A DNA stretch of 64,000 nucleotides, from NCBI RefSeq assembly GCF_015689175.1, contig NZ_CP065047.1:5518001-5582000 (forward strand). The letters are read 5' to 3'. The stretch comes from Mycobacterium kubicae. GTDB lineage: Bacteria > Actinomycetota > Actinomycetes > Mycobacteriales > Mycobacteriaceae. Positions 39,165 to 54,255 of the stretch are shown in pieces. The notes beneath the pieces were generated by a model. It was not told the origin of the DNA. It worked only from the letters and a program-made list of their open reading frames with translations, and ran no database searches. Position 1 is the stretch's first letter; every line of letters starts with the position of its first letter. Both the position numbers and the translations under genes were made by a program.

Positions 39165-40469
39165 GTGACGGAAGTCGGCGGCAGCGCGTCCCCGTTCGGA
39201 TCGCCTGTCGAAGGTCCGACGGGCGTCTCGGGGGGGCTCGCTCGGGGCAGCGTGGTGCGGGTGGGCGCCGCTACCGGTCTGACCGCGCTGTGCGGCTACG
39301 CGGTGATCTACCTGGCCGCCCGCGATCTGGCACCCGCCGGGTTCTCCGTCTTCGGCGTGTTCTGGGGAGCGTTCGGGCTGGTGACCGGGGCGGCCAATGG
39401 GCTGCTGCAAGAGACCACCCGCGAAGTCCGCTCGATGCGCTACGTCAGCGACCTGGCGGCGTTGCCCGGCGGTGGCCGCACCCATCCCCTGCGCATCGCC
39501 GGGATGGTCGGCGTCGGTGCCGCCGTCGCAATCGCGGGCAGTTCGGTGCTGTGGGGCGGGCGGGTGTTCGTGGAGAACCGGTGGCTGTCGGTGGCGCTGC
39601 TGAGCGTGGGGCTGGCCGGGTTCTGCCTGCACGCCACCTTGTTGGGCATGCTGGCCGGCACCAACCGGTGGTCCCAGTACGGCGCACTGATGGTCACCGA
39701 CGCCGTCATCCGCGTCACGATCGCCGCGGCGACGTTCCTGCTTGGCTGGGGTCTGGTGGGGTTTCTGTGGGCGACGGTAGGCGGCGCGGTGGCCTGGCTG
39801 ATCATGCTGGCCGCCTCACCCAGCACCCGCGCCGCGGCGCATCTGATGACGCCCGGCAACACGGTGACGTTTCTGCGCGGCGCCGCCCACTCGATCACCG
39901 CCGCGGGCGCCAGCGCGATCCTGGTGATGGGTTTTCCGGTGCTGCTGAAGGTGACCTCTGACGCGTTGGGGTCGCAGGGCGGCGTCGTCATTCTGGCGGT
40001 CACGCTGACCCGCGCGCCGCTGCTAGTGCCGCTGACCGCCATGCAGGGCAACCTGATCGCCCACTTCGTCGACGAGCGCAGCCACCGACTGCGGGCGCTG
40101 ATCAGGCCGGCGACGCTCGTCGTCGGCGTCGGCGCACTCGGTGTGCTGTTGGCCGCAGTGCTGGGCCCCTGGCTGTTGCGGGAGTTCTTCGGTGCCGACT
40201 ACCAGGCCAGCAGCGCACTACTGGCCTGGCTGACGGCCGCGGCGGTGGCCATCGCCATGCTGACGCTCACCGGAGCGGCCACCGTGGCCGCGGCGTTGCA
40301 TCGGGCGTATTCGTTGGGCTGGGTCGGGGCGACGGTGGCCGCCGGATTGTTGCTACTACTGCCACTGGAACTACAAACCCGCACCGTGGTGGCCCTGTTG
40401 TGCGGTCCGTTGGTGGGAATCGGCGTGCATCTGGCGGCGCTGTCCCGCGTCGGCCGGTCAAGCACCTGA
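39165..40469 (+). CDS. Multispanning MOP-like membrane protein, likely flippase-related
   Basis: A 434-residue protein (Rv3630 type) with about a dozen hydrophobic segments, arranged like MATE/MurJ/Wzx (MOP) flippases. It starts at a GTG and is the first gene of a short envelope cluster with the glycosyltransferase PpgS. PpgS makes polyprenyl-phospho-GalNAc in M. tuberculosis, so a flippase for that lipid is a reasonable inference, but it is not proven here. Confidence 0.87.
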   Translation: MTEVGGSASPFGSPVEGPTGVSGGLARGSVVRVGAATGLTALCGYAVIYLAARDLAPAGFSVFGVFWGAFGLVTGAANGLLQETTREVRSMRYVSDLAALPGGGRTHPLRIAGMVGVGAAVAIAGSSVLWGGRVFVENRWLSVALLSVGLAGFCLHATLLGMLAGTNRWSQYGALMVTDAVIRVTIAAATFLLGWGLVGFLWATVGGAVAWLIMLAASPSTRAAAHLMTPGNTVTFLRGAAHSITAAGASAILVMGFPVLLKVTSDALGSQGGVVILAVTLTRAPLLVPLTAMQGNLIAHFVDERSHRLRALIRPATLVVGVGALGVLLAAVLGPWLLREFFGADYQASSALLAWLTAAAVAIAMLTLTGAATVAAALHRAYSLGWVGATVAAGLLLLLPLELQTRTVVALLCGPLVGIGVHLAALSRVGRSST

Positions 40470-40503
40470 ATAGGCGGGCGCAACGTGTAGCTTGTGGGCT
40501 TAA

Positions 40504-41213
40504 ATGGCCACTCAATCGCTGCACCCTGACGTCTGGATCGTCGTTCCCGCCTTCAACGAAGCCGCCGTCATCGGCGAGGTCATCGCCGACTTACGCGCTG
40601 TCTTCGACAACGTCGTGTGCGTGGACGACGGTAGCTCCGACGGCACCGGCGAGATCGCTCGGCGGGCCGGCGCGCACTTGGTGCGCCACCCGATCAACCT
40701 CGGTCAGGGTGCGGCCATTCAGACCGGCGTGGAGTACGCCCGCCGCCAGCCCGGGGCCCAGGTGTTCGCCACCTTCGACGCCGACGGGCAGCACCGCGTC
40801 AAGGACGTCGCCGCCATGATCGACCGCCTGTGCACAGAGGACGTCGACGTCGTCATCGGGACGCGCTTCGCCGGGCCCTCCGACCAGGCAGCTGCCACCC
40901 GGCCGCCGTTGCTCAAGCGGATCGTGCTGCGGACCGCCGCGCGGTTGAGCCGACGCGGCCGCCAGCTAGGGCTGACCGACACCAACAACGGCCTGCGGGT
41001 GTTCAACAAGAAGGTCGCCGACGGCCTCAACATCACCATGAGCGGCATGAGCCACGCCACCGAGATCATCATGTTGATCGCGGAAAACCATTGGCGCATC
41101 GCCGAACAGCCGGTCGAGGTGCTCTACACCGACTACTCGAAGTCCAAGGGCCAGCCGTTGCTCAACGGCGTCAACATCATTTTCGACGGGTTCCTGCGAG
41201 GAAGGATGCGACG

Positions 41214-41217
<4 letters not shown>
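40504..41217 (+). CDS. ppgS: Polyprenyl-phospho-N-acetylgalactosaminyl synthase-type GT2 enzyme
   Basis: A 237-residue GT2 glycosyltransferase, homologous to Rv3631, which makes decaprenyl-phospho-GalNAc for decorating arabinogalactan. It has VPAFNEA, VDDGSSDGT and the metal-binding DxD in ATFDADGQHRV. No strong membrane helix is present; the next gene encodes a small membrane protein that probably anchors it. Its stop overlaps that gene's GTG (GTGA). Confidence 0.92.
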
Positions 41218-44340
<3,123 letters not shown>

Positions 44341-44348
<8 letters not shown>

Positions 44349-44394
44349 AGCTGGCCGCACGCTGGGCATCGAACGTGAAGCTGGCTTCACGTTC
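44341..44394 (+). terminator. Two adjacent hairpins at the end of the membrane protein gene
   Basis: CAGCGTG (44341-44347) pairs with CACGCTG (44358-44364). GAACGTGAAGC (44371-44381) pairs perfectly with GCTTCACGTTC (44384-44394) around a TG loop. The two units share CGTGAAGCTGG, so they look like one duplicated element. Together they close the gene just before the tRNA on the opposite strand. No T run follows, so this is a likely but not typical terminator. Confidence 0.5.
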
Positions 44395-44407
44395 AGGGTC
44401 AGAAGAA

Positions 44408-44483
44408 TGGAGCCGCCTGGGGGAATCGAACCCCCGACCTATTCATTACGAGTGAATCGCTCTACCGACTGAGCTAAGGCGGC
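44408..44483 (-). tRNA. tRNA-Thr (CGT anticodon)
   Basis: The minus strand folds as a complete cloverleaf: acceptor arm GCCGCCT/AGGCGGC, D arm AGCTCAGTCGGTAGAGC, anticodon loop CTCGTAA (anticodon CGT, reading ACG), T arm GGGGGTTCGATTCCCCC. The discriminator T is followed by an encoded CCA. No intron. Confidence 0.97.
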
Positions 44484-44534
44484 CGGGCGGCACGAGTCTA
44501 CGGCAGGGCGCCAGCACCGCCCAAGTCCGACGGC

Positions 44535-45740
44535 CTAGCGCAGTTCCTGCCCGATGGTGGCGACCATGGCGTCGACGGCGAACTTCGGTTTGACGTTGAT
44601 CGCCAGCGCTTCGCGGCACTCCAGCACGGCCTCGATGCAGCGCAGCAGCCGTTCCGGTGCGGCATGGTCGGCCAGCGCCGCCACCCGCTCGGCCATGTCC
44701 GGGTGATTGGCCGCAATGTCGCCGGCGTTGGCCGACACCAGCAGCGCGTCGCGGAAGTAAGTAGCCAAGTCGATCAGGGCCCGGTCCAGCGCATCCCGGG
44801 AGGCGCGGGTCTGCCGGGACTTCTGGCGCCGTTCCAGGTCCTTGATGGCTCCGGCCGAACCGCGCAGTGCACCGGCCGTGCCCTTACCGGTGCCGCCGGC
44901 CCCCAACGCGGTGCGCAGCTCCTCGGTCTCGGCCTCGGCGCGGTCGGCGGTCAACACCACCGCCTCGGCCTCGGCGGCGGCGACCAACTCTTCGGCGGCC
45001 GCATAGGCCCGCGCCGGCGTCGCCGCGTCACGCACCAGGCCCAGCGCCCGCTCCCGTCGCTGCCGCGCCTCGGAATCGGTGGCCAGCCGGCGCGCGCGGC
45101 CCACATGACCGCCGCTGACCGAGGCGGCCCACTGCGCCGTCTCGGCGCTCAGCCCGTCGCTGTCGATCAGCACCTGCGCGATGGCCGGCGTCGACGGGGT
45201 CACCAACGCGACGTGCCGGCATCGGGAGCGCAGGGTGATCGCGATGTCCTCGGGATCCACCGACGGCGCGCACAGCAGGAACACCGTCGACGCGGGCGGC
45301 TCCTCGACCACCTTCAGCAAGGCGTTGGCAGCCCCTTCGGTCAGCCGGTCGGCATCCTCGATCAACACGATCTGGCAGCGTCCCGTCGTCGGCCGGCGCG
45401 AGGCGATCTGCACGATGGCCCGCATTTCGTCGACGCCGATGGACAGCCCCTCCGGAACCACCCGTCGCACGTCGGCGTGGGTGCCGGCCATGGTCGTGGT
45501 GCACGCCTTGCAGCTGCCGCAGCCCGGGTCGTCGTCCGACGTGCACTGCAGGGCGGCCGCAAAGCACAACGCCGCCACCGAACGCCCGGAGCCCGGCGGC
45601 CCGGTGATCAGCCAGGCATGTGTCATAGTCCCGGACTCTGTCGAGCTGTGACCCGGTTCACGGCGGGCCGCTCGAGCGGCCGCGAGCAGATCAGACTCCA
45701 CCACCGCTTGGCCTACCAGCCGCGTAAACACCCCGGACAT
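44535..45740 (-). CDS. DNA polymerase III subunit delta'
   Basis: Clamp-loader subunit of the replicative polymerase. The 401-residue protein has a P-loop-like GPPGSGRS in which the usual Lys is Arg, so ATP hydrolysis is unlikely, as in other delta' subunits. A four-cysteine zinc module follows (CTSDDDPGCGSCKACTT), and the SRC motif LRSRCRHVAL is present. The ATG at 45740 gives the recalled length of 401; two starts a few codons upstream are less favoured. It is divergent from the cyclase. Confidence 0.94.
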   Translation of the reverse strand: MSGVFTRLVGQAVVESDLLAAARAARREPGHSSTESGTMTHAWLITGPPGSGRSVAALCFAAALQCTSDDDPGCGSCKACTTTMAGTHADVRRVVPEGLSIGVDEMRAIVQIASRRPTTGRCQIVLIEDADRLTEGAANALLKVVEEPPASTVFLLCAPSVDPEDIAITLRSRCRHVALVTPSTPAIAQVLIDSDGLSAETAQWAASVSGGHVGRARRLATDSEARQRRERALGLVRDAATPARAYAAAEELVAAAEAEAVVLTADRAEAETEELRTALGAGGTGKGTAGALRGSAGAIKDLERRQKSRQTRASRDALDRALIDLATYFRDALLVSANAGDIAANHPDMAERVAALADHAAPERLLRCIEAVLECREALAINVKPKFAVDAMVATIGQELR

Positions 45741-45895
45741 CATCGTTAACACTAGTAATCACCGCCGACAGATACCGATTGGCCATCGTTTCGCGACAGT
45801 TCTGTGATCTTCCGGCCAACTGCGGTCCGCGGCGCGACTTGCCCGACTCCTCGGTAAGTTTCCGGCGAGTCACCGCCGCCCGATACGGTGGATTC

Positions 45896-47506
45896 GTGAA
45901 CTCGGCAGCAGCACTCCCTGGGCGAATCAATGCATTCGTCCGGTGGGTGGTGCGCACGCCGTGGCCGGTGTTCTCGCTGAGCATGTTGCAGGCCGACATC
46001 ATCGGCGGCCTGTTCGTGCTGGGTTTCCTGCGCTACGGCCTGCCGCCCCACGATCGCATCCAGCTCGACGACCTGCCACCGCTGAACGTGGCGATCTTCA
46101 TCAGCAGCGTGATCATCCTGTTCTTCGCGGGTTTCGCCTGGAACCTCAAACTGCTGATGCCGGTCTTTCGGTGGCAGCGCCGCGACAACCTACTGGTGGA
46201 GACGGACCCCGCCGCCACCGAACTGGCCCGTAGCCGCGCGCTGCGGATGCCGTTCTACCGCACGCTGATCAGCATGGCCGCCTGGGCGGTCGGCAGTGTG
46301 GTGTTCATCGTCGCCAGCTGGTCGGTGGCCCGCAACGCCGCGCCCGTCGTCGCCGTCGCCACCGCCCTGGGCGCCACCGCCACCGCCATCATCGGTTACC
46401 TGCAGTCCGAACGCGTGCTGCGCCCGGTGGCCGTCGCCGCCCTGCGCAGCGGTGTGCCGGAGAAGCTGAAGGCGCCCGGCGTCATCCTGCGCCTGATGCT
46501 GGCCTGGGTGCTGTCCACCGCCGTGCCGCTGGTGGCGATCGTGCTGGCCGTGGTGAGTGACAAGGTCTCCCTGCTGCACGCCTCGGCGGAGAAGCTGTTC
46601 AATCCGATCCTGCTGCTCGCACTGGCGGCGTTGGGCATCGGATCGGTCAGCACCCTGCTGGTGGCCATGTCGATCGCCGATCCGCTGCGCCAGCTGCGTT
46701 GGGCGCTGAGCGAGGTGCAGCGCGGCAACTACAACGCGCACATGCAGATCTACGACGCCAGCGAGCTGGGCCTGCTGCAGGCCGGCTTCAACGACATGGT
46801 GCGGGATCTGTCCGAACGACAGCGACTGCGCGACCTGTTCGGCCGCTACGTGGGTGAGGACGTGGCGCGCCGCGCCATCGAACGCGGCACCGAACTGGGC
46901 GGCCAGGAACGCGACGTCGCGGTGTTGTTCGTCGACTTGGTGGGCTCGACGCAGCTGGCCGCGACCCGGCCGCCGGCTGAGGTGGTGCACCTGCTCAACG
47001 AGTTCTTCCGGGTGGTCGTCGACACCGTCGGCCGCCACGGCGGGTTCGTCAACAAGTTCCAGGGTGACGCGGCGCTGGCGATCTTCGGCGCCCCGATCGA
47101 ACACCCGGACGGCGCCGGGGCCGCGCTGTGCGCCGCCCGCGAGCTGCACGACGAACTGCTGCCGGTGCTCGGCTCGGCGGAGTTCGGCATCGGAGTCTCG
47201 GCCGGACGGGCCATCGCCGGGCACATCGGCGCGCAAGCCCGCTTCGAGTACACGGTGATCGGCGACCCGGTCAACGAGGCCGCCCGGCTCACCGAGCTGG
47301 CCAAGCTGGAGCCCGGCCACGTGCTGGCCTCGGCGATCGCGGTCAGCGGCGCCCTGGACGCCGAGGCGCTGTGCTGGGATGTCGGCGAGGTGGTCGAGCT
47401 GCGCGGACGCGCCGCACCCACCCAGCTGGCCCGGCCGCTGAATCTCGCGACACCAGAAGACATGCTGCGCGACGGCGCGCAGGTGTCCAGCAGAGCCCGC
47501 CGGTAA
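45896..47506 (+). CDS. Membrane adenylate cyclase, class III (Rv3645 type)
   Basis: Makes cAMP. The 536-residue protein has six membrane helices in the N-terminal half, a HAMP domain (MSIADPLRQLRWALSEVQRGNY and DASELGLLQAGFNDMVRDL) and a C-terminal cyclase domain with metal Asp in VLFVDLVGST, Lys/Asp in NKFQGDAAL and Asp/Asn/Arg in IGDPVNEAARL; all canonical catalytic residues are present. The M. tuberculosis homologue is a major cAMP source. The GTG start at 45896 is the best available; M. tuberculosis starts a few residues further upstream. Confidence 0.93.
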   Translation: MNSAAALPGRINAFVRWVVRTPWPVFSLSMLQADIIGGLFVLGFLRYGLPPHDRIQLDDLPPLNVAIFISSVIILFFAGFAWNLKLLMPVFRWQRRDNLLVETDPAATELARSRALRMPFYRTLISMAAWAVGSVVFIVASWSVARNAAPVVAVATALGATATAIIGYLQSERVLRPVAVAALRSGVPEKLKAPGVILRLMLAWVLSTAVPLVAIVLAVVSDKVSLLHASAEKLFNPILLLALAALGIGSVSTLLVAMSIADPLRQLRWALSEVQRGNYNAHMQIYDASELGLLQAGFNDMVRDLSERQRLRDLFGRYVGEDVARRAIERGTELGGQERDVAVLFVDLVGSTQLAATRPPAEVVHLLNEFFRVVVDTVGRHGGFVNKFQGDAALAIFGAPIEHPDGAGAALCAARELHDELLPVLGSAEFGIGVSAGRAIAGHIGAQARFEYTVIGDPVNEAARLTELAKLEPGHVLASAIAVSGALDAEALCWDVGEVVELRGRAAPTQLARPLNLATPEDMLRDGAQVSSRARR

Positions 47507-47512
47507 CGGCAG

Positions 47513-50308
<2,796 letters not shown>

Positions 50309-50504
50309 CTGCGCCTACGCTCCATCTCACTAATCCGGTTCCACGCGGAACCACTCCGCTCCGAAGAATGACAGGTCGGCTGGAAAAATTCCGGTGGAAT
50401 TCGCAGTACGTCGCCGTTCCTTCGCTCGCGGGCACCTGACAATTTCCCACCCTGGGGCGCGACTGCGCAAACCGACAGCTCGCAGGACCGGGCTGGGCGA
50501 CCGG

Positions 50505-51083
50505 TCAGACCCGGGGCCATTGCGCCAACGCCTCGGCATCCTCCGGTGGTTCTCCCACGTTCTCTACCAGGCGCGATAGCCTACGTCGGCCGCTGATCCG
50601 CAGCGCCGGCCGGGCGCCGCGGGTGCCAATCAAGGTGGGTGCGATGCCCACCCGCATCAGCGCCGACGCGAGCGGCGCATGGGTGTCGGGGGCATGCGGA
50701 TCCAAACCCAGGAGGTATCGGTCGGCCTCGGGACTGCCGGCGGCCAACGTCCACGCCCGCAATTCCCGCGGCCCCGGTAACCACCGCGGCGGTACCGTCT
50801 TGACCGCGCCGCGGGTCCACTCGGCGGCGATACCGCGCAACCGCGGATCCACCGCGGTGCGCACCAACGGACTGTCTTCTTCGGTGCGAGCCACCTCGGG
50901 CTCCAAACCGGCCTCGCGGATCATCTCCGCCAACGCCTCGGCGCGCCACATGTGCTCGACGACCACCGACAACCGTGCGCCCGCGCCGACCATCACGATC
51001 TGCCCGGAGGCAGCCAGCACCCCGGAAAGGTCCGCCGCCGCAGGCGGAACCGACTCCGCGGCGAAGAAGGAAAGCTGGCTCAC
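50505..51083 (-). CDS. Conserved hypothetical protein (Rv3647c type)
   Basis: A 192-residue cytosolic protein with no clear motif. It is conserved next to topA in mycobacteria. It starts at GTG 51083 with LSFFAAES and is rich in Ala, Arg and Glu. No membrane helix is seen. I cannot assign a function. About 196 bp between it and topA hold nothing I can call. Confidence 0.8.
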   Translation of the reverse strand: MSQLSFFAAESVPPAAADLSGVLAASGQIVMVGAGARLSVVVEHMWRAEALAEMIREAGLEPEVARTEEDSPLVRTAVDPRLRGIAAEWTRGAVKTVPPRWLPGPRELRAWTLAAGSPEADRYLLGLDPHAPDTHAPLASALMRVGIAPTLIGTRGARPALRISGRRRLSRLVENVGEPPEDAEALAQWPRV

Positions 51084-51177
51084 GCCACCGACAGTAAGCC
51101 AGTCAGCCGATCGCTGGGTTGTTCTATCCGGCGCGGCGGGGTCACAACAGCGCGCGGATCAACACGCAGAAATTGAG

Positions 51178-51222
51178 AACCCCCCGGGCAAGTCCTGCGA
51201 GGCGGGACTGCGCCGGGGGGTT
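51178..51222 (-). terminator. Terminator hairpin after cspA
   Basis: AACCCCCCGG (51178-51187) and CCGGGGGGTT (51213-51222) form a perfect 10-bp stem. An inner AGTCC/GGACT stem lies in the 25-nt loop. It lies 21 bp beyond the cspA stop on the minus strand; the plus strand carries TTTT after it, so it may work in both directions. Confidence 0.7.
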
Positions 51223-51242
51223 TTCGTCAGAATCTGCCCGAT

Positions 51243-51446
51243 CTACAGGGAGCGGACTCCGGTGGCCTGGGGGCCCTTAGGGCTGTGGCCGATCTCGAAC
51301 TCGACCTTCTGGTTCTCTTCGAGGGTGCGGAAGCCCGAACCCTGGATCTCCGTGTAGTGGACAAACACATCTGCGGAACCGTCCTCGGGGGCGATGAAAC
51401 CGAACCCCTTCTCCGCGTTGAACCACTTCACAGTTCCCTGTGGCAT
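51243..51446 (-). CDS. cspA: Cold-shock protein CspA
   Basis: A 67-residue single-domain RNA chaperone. It has the cold-shock fold with RNP-1 KGFGFIAPE and RNP-2 VFVHYTEI, and starts [17 protein letters not shown]. The start ATG follows AGAGAG. The leader upstream is likely long, as usual for cold-shock genes. A strong hairpin terminates it. Confidence 0.95.
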   Translation of the reverse strand: MPQGTVKWFNAEKGFGFIAPEDGSADVFVHYTEIQGSGFRTLEENQKVEFEIGHSPKGPQATGVRSL

Positions 51447-51780
51447 CTCTCTGATCTTTCCTTTTCTTCTGGGTGCGGTGCACCGCCTTTCGGTGCCCCG
51501 GGCCAGCTGCGACCGCCATACCTCGCGGAGTCGCCGGAACTTCACCCGACAGATAACCTCGCAGGAACGAGCGATCGCAACGTCGATCCTGCGAAAGTTT
51601 GACACGAACACAGAAGCTGCGACCGCACTTAGTAGAACATGTTCACCGCTTCGGCGACAGCCTTCTACTAACGACGATCCCTAATGGATCCTCTGGTAAC
51701 CCCAGCGTCATCTAGACGCTAAATTCGCCCGAGCCTGGGCCTCCAGGAAGGGCCCCGGATATCGCCCAGAAAGGACTGTG
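51447..51780. other. 334-bp divergent regulatory region of cspA and the helicase
   Basis: No gene is seen. It probably holds the cspA leader and promoter and the promoter of the helicase. A perfect 9-bp inverted repeat TTAGTAGAA (51629-51637)/TTCTACTAA (51663-51671) spans 25 bp, and inside it lies the 10-bp palindrome GAACATGTTC (51635-51644). The palindrome resembles half of a LexA-type site but has the wrong spacing for the mycobacterial SOS box. Confidence 0.55.
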
Positions 51781-54093
51781 ATGGCCAGTTTCGGCGGCGA
51801 ACTGCTGGCCGCCGCCCTCGCCGGAACCGCGCCGGGCGAGCAGCCGTTGCGGCACGTCGCAGAGCTTGCGCCGCGGACCGGACAACCCCACGAATGGCCG
51901 TCTTGGGCCGACCCGGACGTTATTCGGGCGTTCACCGACCGCGGCATCGAGGTGCCGTGGTCACATCAGACCACCGCCGCCGAGTTGGCCTACGCGGGCC
52001 GCCACGTCGTGGTCAGCACCGGCACGGCGTCGGGCAAATCGCTGGCATATCAACTTCCGGTGCTCAATGCGCTCGCTAATGACCCTCGCGCCCGCGTGCT
52101 TTACCTCTCCCCGACCAAGGCGCTCGGTCACGACCAGTTGCGCACCGCGCACGCGTTGGTCGCGGCGGTTCCCCGACTGGCCGATGTCGCGCCGACCGCT
52201 TACGACGGGGACAGTCCCACCGAGGTGCGCCGCTTCGCACGAGAGCGCTCGCGCTGGTTGTTCTCCAACCCGGACATGGTCCACCTGTCGGTGCTGCGCA
52301 ACCACGCGCGCTGGGCGGTGCTGTTGCGCGGACTGAGATACATCATCGTCGACGAATGCCATTACTACCGAGGGGTTTTCGGCTCCAATGTGGCGATGGT
52401 GCTGCGGCGACTGTTGCGGTTGTGTGCGCGGTACTCGTCGGCGCCGACGGTGATCTTCGCCAGCGCGACCACCGACTCGCCCGGCGAGACGGCCACCGAG
52501 CTGATCGGCCAGCCGGTGGTGGAGGTCACCGAAGACGGCTCACCGCACGGGGCGCGCACGGTGGCATTGTGGGAGCCCGCGTTGCGCACCGACCTGTTGG
52601 GTGAGAACGGCGCCCCGGTGCGGCGCTCGGCCGGCGCGGAGGCCGCGCGCGTCATGGCCGACCTCATCGTGGAAGGCGCCCAGACCTTGACGTTCGTCCG
52701 GTCCCGGCGCGCCGCGGAGCTGACCGCGCTGGGCGCCAGGGCCCGGCTTGAGGACACTGCCCCGGAATTGGCCGGGAAGGTCGCGTCCTATCGCGCCGGT
52801 TACCTCGCCGAGGACCGCAAGGCGTTGGAGAAGGCGCTGGCCGAGGGGCGGTTGCGCGGGCTGGCGACCACCAACGCGCTGGAGTTGGGCGTCGATATCG
52901 CGGGGTTGGACGCGGTGGTGCTGGCCGGGTTTCCGGGGACGGTCGCCTCCTTTTGGCAGCAGGCCGGCCGCTCGGGTCGGCGCGGTCAGGGTGCGTTGGT
53001 GTTGTTGGTGGCCCGCGACGATCCCCTGGACACCTATCTGGTGCATCACCCCAGCGCGCTGCTGGGCAAGCCCGTCGAGCGGGTGGTCATCGACCCGGCC
53101 AACCCCTATCTCTTGGGTCCGCAACTGCTCTGCGCGGCAACCGAATTGCCGCTCGACGAGGCGGAGGTCCGGTCGCTGGACGCCGTCGAGGTGGCCGACG
53201 GATTGGTCGACGACGGGCTGTTGCGGCGGCGCGGCAGCAAGTACTTTCCCGCGCCCGGCGTGGAACCGCATGGGGCCGTGGACATTCGGGGATCCTCCGG
53301 CGGGCAGATCGTCATCGTCGAAGCCGACACCGGGCGACTGCTCGGCAGCACCGATGTCGGTCAGGCCCCGGCCTCGGTGCACCCCGGCGCGGTCTACCTG
53401 CACCAGGGCGACAGCTACGTCGTCGACTCGCTGGATTTCGAGGAGGGCATCGCCTTCGTCCACGCCGAAGACCCCGGTTATTCGACTTTCGCGCGGGAGA
53501 TCACCGACATCGAGGTCACCGGTACCGGCGAACGCCTCACCTTCGGACCCGTGACCTTGGGGGTGGTGCCGGTATGTGTCACCCATCAAGTGGTGGGCTA
53601 TCTGCGGCGCCAGTTGAGCGGTGAGGTGATCGACTTCGTGGAACTGGACATGCCGTTGCAGAAGTTGCCCACCAATGCCGTCATGTACACCATCGCCCCG
53701 GAAGCGTTGTTGGACAATGGTATTGAACTGCCTCGGATACCGGGATCACTACATGCCGCCGAGCATGCGGCCATCGGCCTGCTGCCGTTGGTGGCCAGTT
53801 GCGACCGCGGCGACATCGGCGGGCTGTCCACCGCGATCGGTCCCGACGGGTTGCCCAGCGTCTTCGTCTATGACGGGTATCCAGGCGGGGCCGGCTTCGC
53901 CGAACGCGGCTTCCGTCAGGCCCGCACCTGGTTGGGCGCGACCGCTGCAGCCATCGATGCTTGCGAGTGTCCGAGCGGATGCCCGTCTTGTGTGCAATCG
54001 CCCAAGTGCGGCAACGGCAACGACCCACTGGATAAAGCTGGTGCGGTCCAGGTGCTGCGGCTGGTGCTCAGGGAGTTGGGTGACGAGCGCTGA
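51781..54093 (+). CDS. SftH/MrfA-type superfamily II DNA helicase
   Basis: A 770-residue ATP-dependent 3'-5' DNA translocase and helicase of the Rv3649/M. smegmatis SftH group, related to B. subtilis MrfA (mitomycin repair). Motif I is STGTASGKS, the Walker B box is VDECHYYR (DECH), and motif VI is QQAGRSGRRGQG. The C-terminal DUF1998-type module contains clustered Cys (CECPSGCPSCVQSPKCG), a likely zinc site. ATG at 51781 follows AAAGGA at 5 bp; a GTG one codon upstream is possible. Confidence 0.93.
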   Translation: MASFGGELLAAALAGTAPGEQPLRHVAELAPRTGQPHEWPSWADPDVIRAFTDRGIEVPWSHQTTAAELAYAGRHVVVSTGTASGKSLAYQLPVLNALANDPRARVLYLSPTKALGHDQLRTAHALVAAVPRLADVAPTAYDGDSPTEVRRFARERSRWLFSNPDMVHLSVLRNHARWAVLLRGLRYIIVDECHYYRGVFGSNVAMVLRRLLRLCARYSSAPTVIFASATTDSPGETATELIGQPVVEVTEDGSPHGARTVALWEPALRTDLLGENGAPVRRSAGAEAARVMADLIVEGAQTLTFVRSRRAAELTALGARARLEDTAPELAGKVASYRAGYLAEDRKALEKALAEGRLRGLATTNALELGVDIAGLDAVVLAGFPGTVASFWQQAGRSGRRGQGALVLLVARDDPLDTYLVHHPSALLGKPVERVVIDPANPYLLGPQLLCAATELPLDEAEVRSLDAVEVADGLVDDGLLRRRGSKYFPAPGVEPHGAVDIRGSSGGQIVIVEADTGRLLGSTDVGQAPASVHPGAVYLHQGDSYVVDSLDFEEGIAFVHAEDPGYSTFAREITDIEVTGTGERLTFGPVTLGVVPVCVTHQVVGYLRRQLSGEVIDFVELDMPLQKLPTNAVMYTIAPEALLDNGIELPRIPGSLHAAEHAAIGLLPLVASCDRGDIGGLSTAIGPDGLPSVFVYDGYPGGAGFAERGFRQARTWLGATAAAIDACECPSGCPSCVQSPKCGNGNDPLDKAGAVQVLRLVLRELGDER

Positions 54094-54255
54094 TCTGACT
54101 TCTAATACAACAGTTTGCCGGATCCCGCGCTAGCGTGCGGATAGCCGCTACGGTGCAGGTTTCCGCGCGAGGTACCCATGTCTTACTCACCCGAGAGCCC
54201 ATCGAGTTAGCCCCACCGCATCGGCGCGTCCTTGCGCGTTCCGTAAGATGCTGGC

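Noticed and set aside
51635..51644. GAACATGTTC as a LexA/SOS box
   Set aside because: The mycobacterial SOS box has GAAC-N4-GTTC; this site has a 2-bp spacer.
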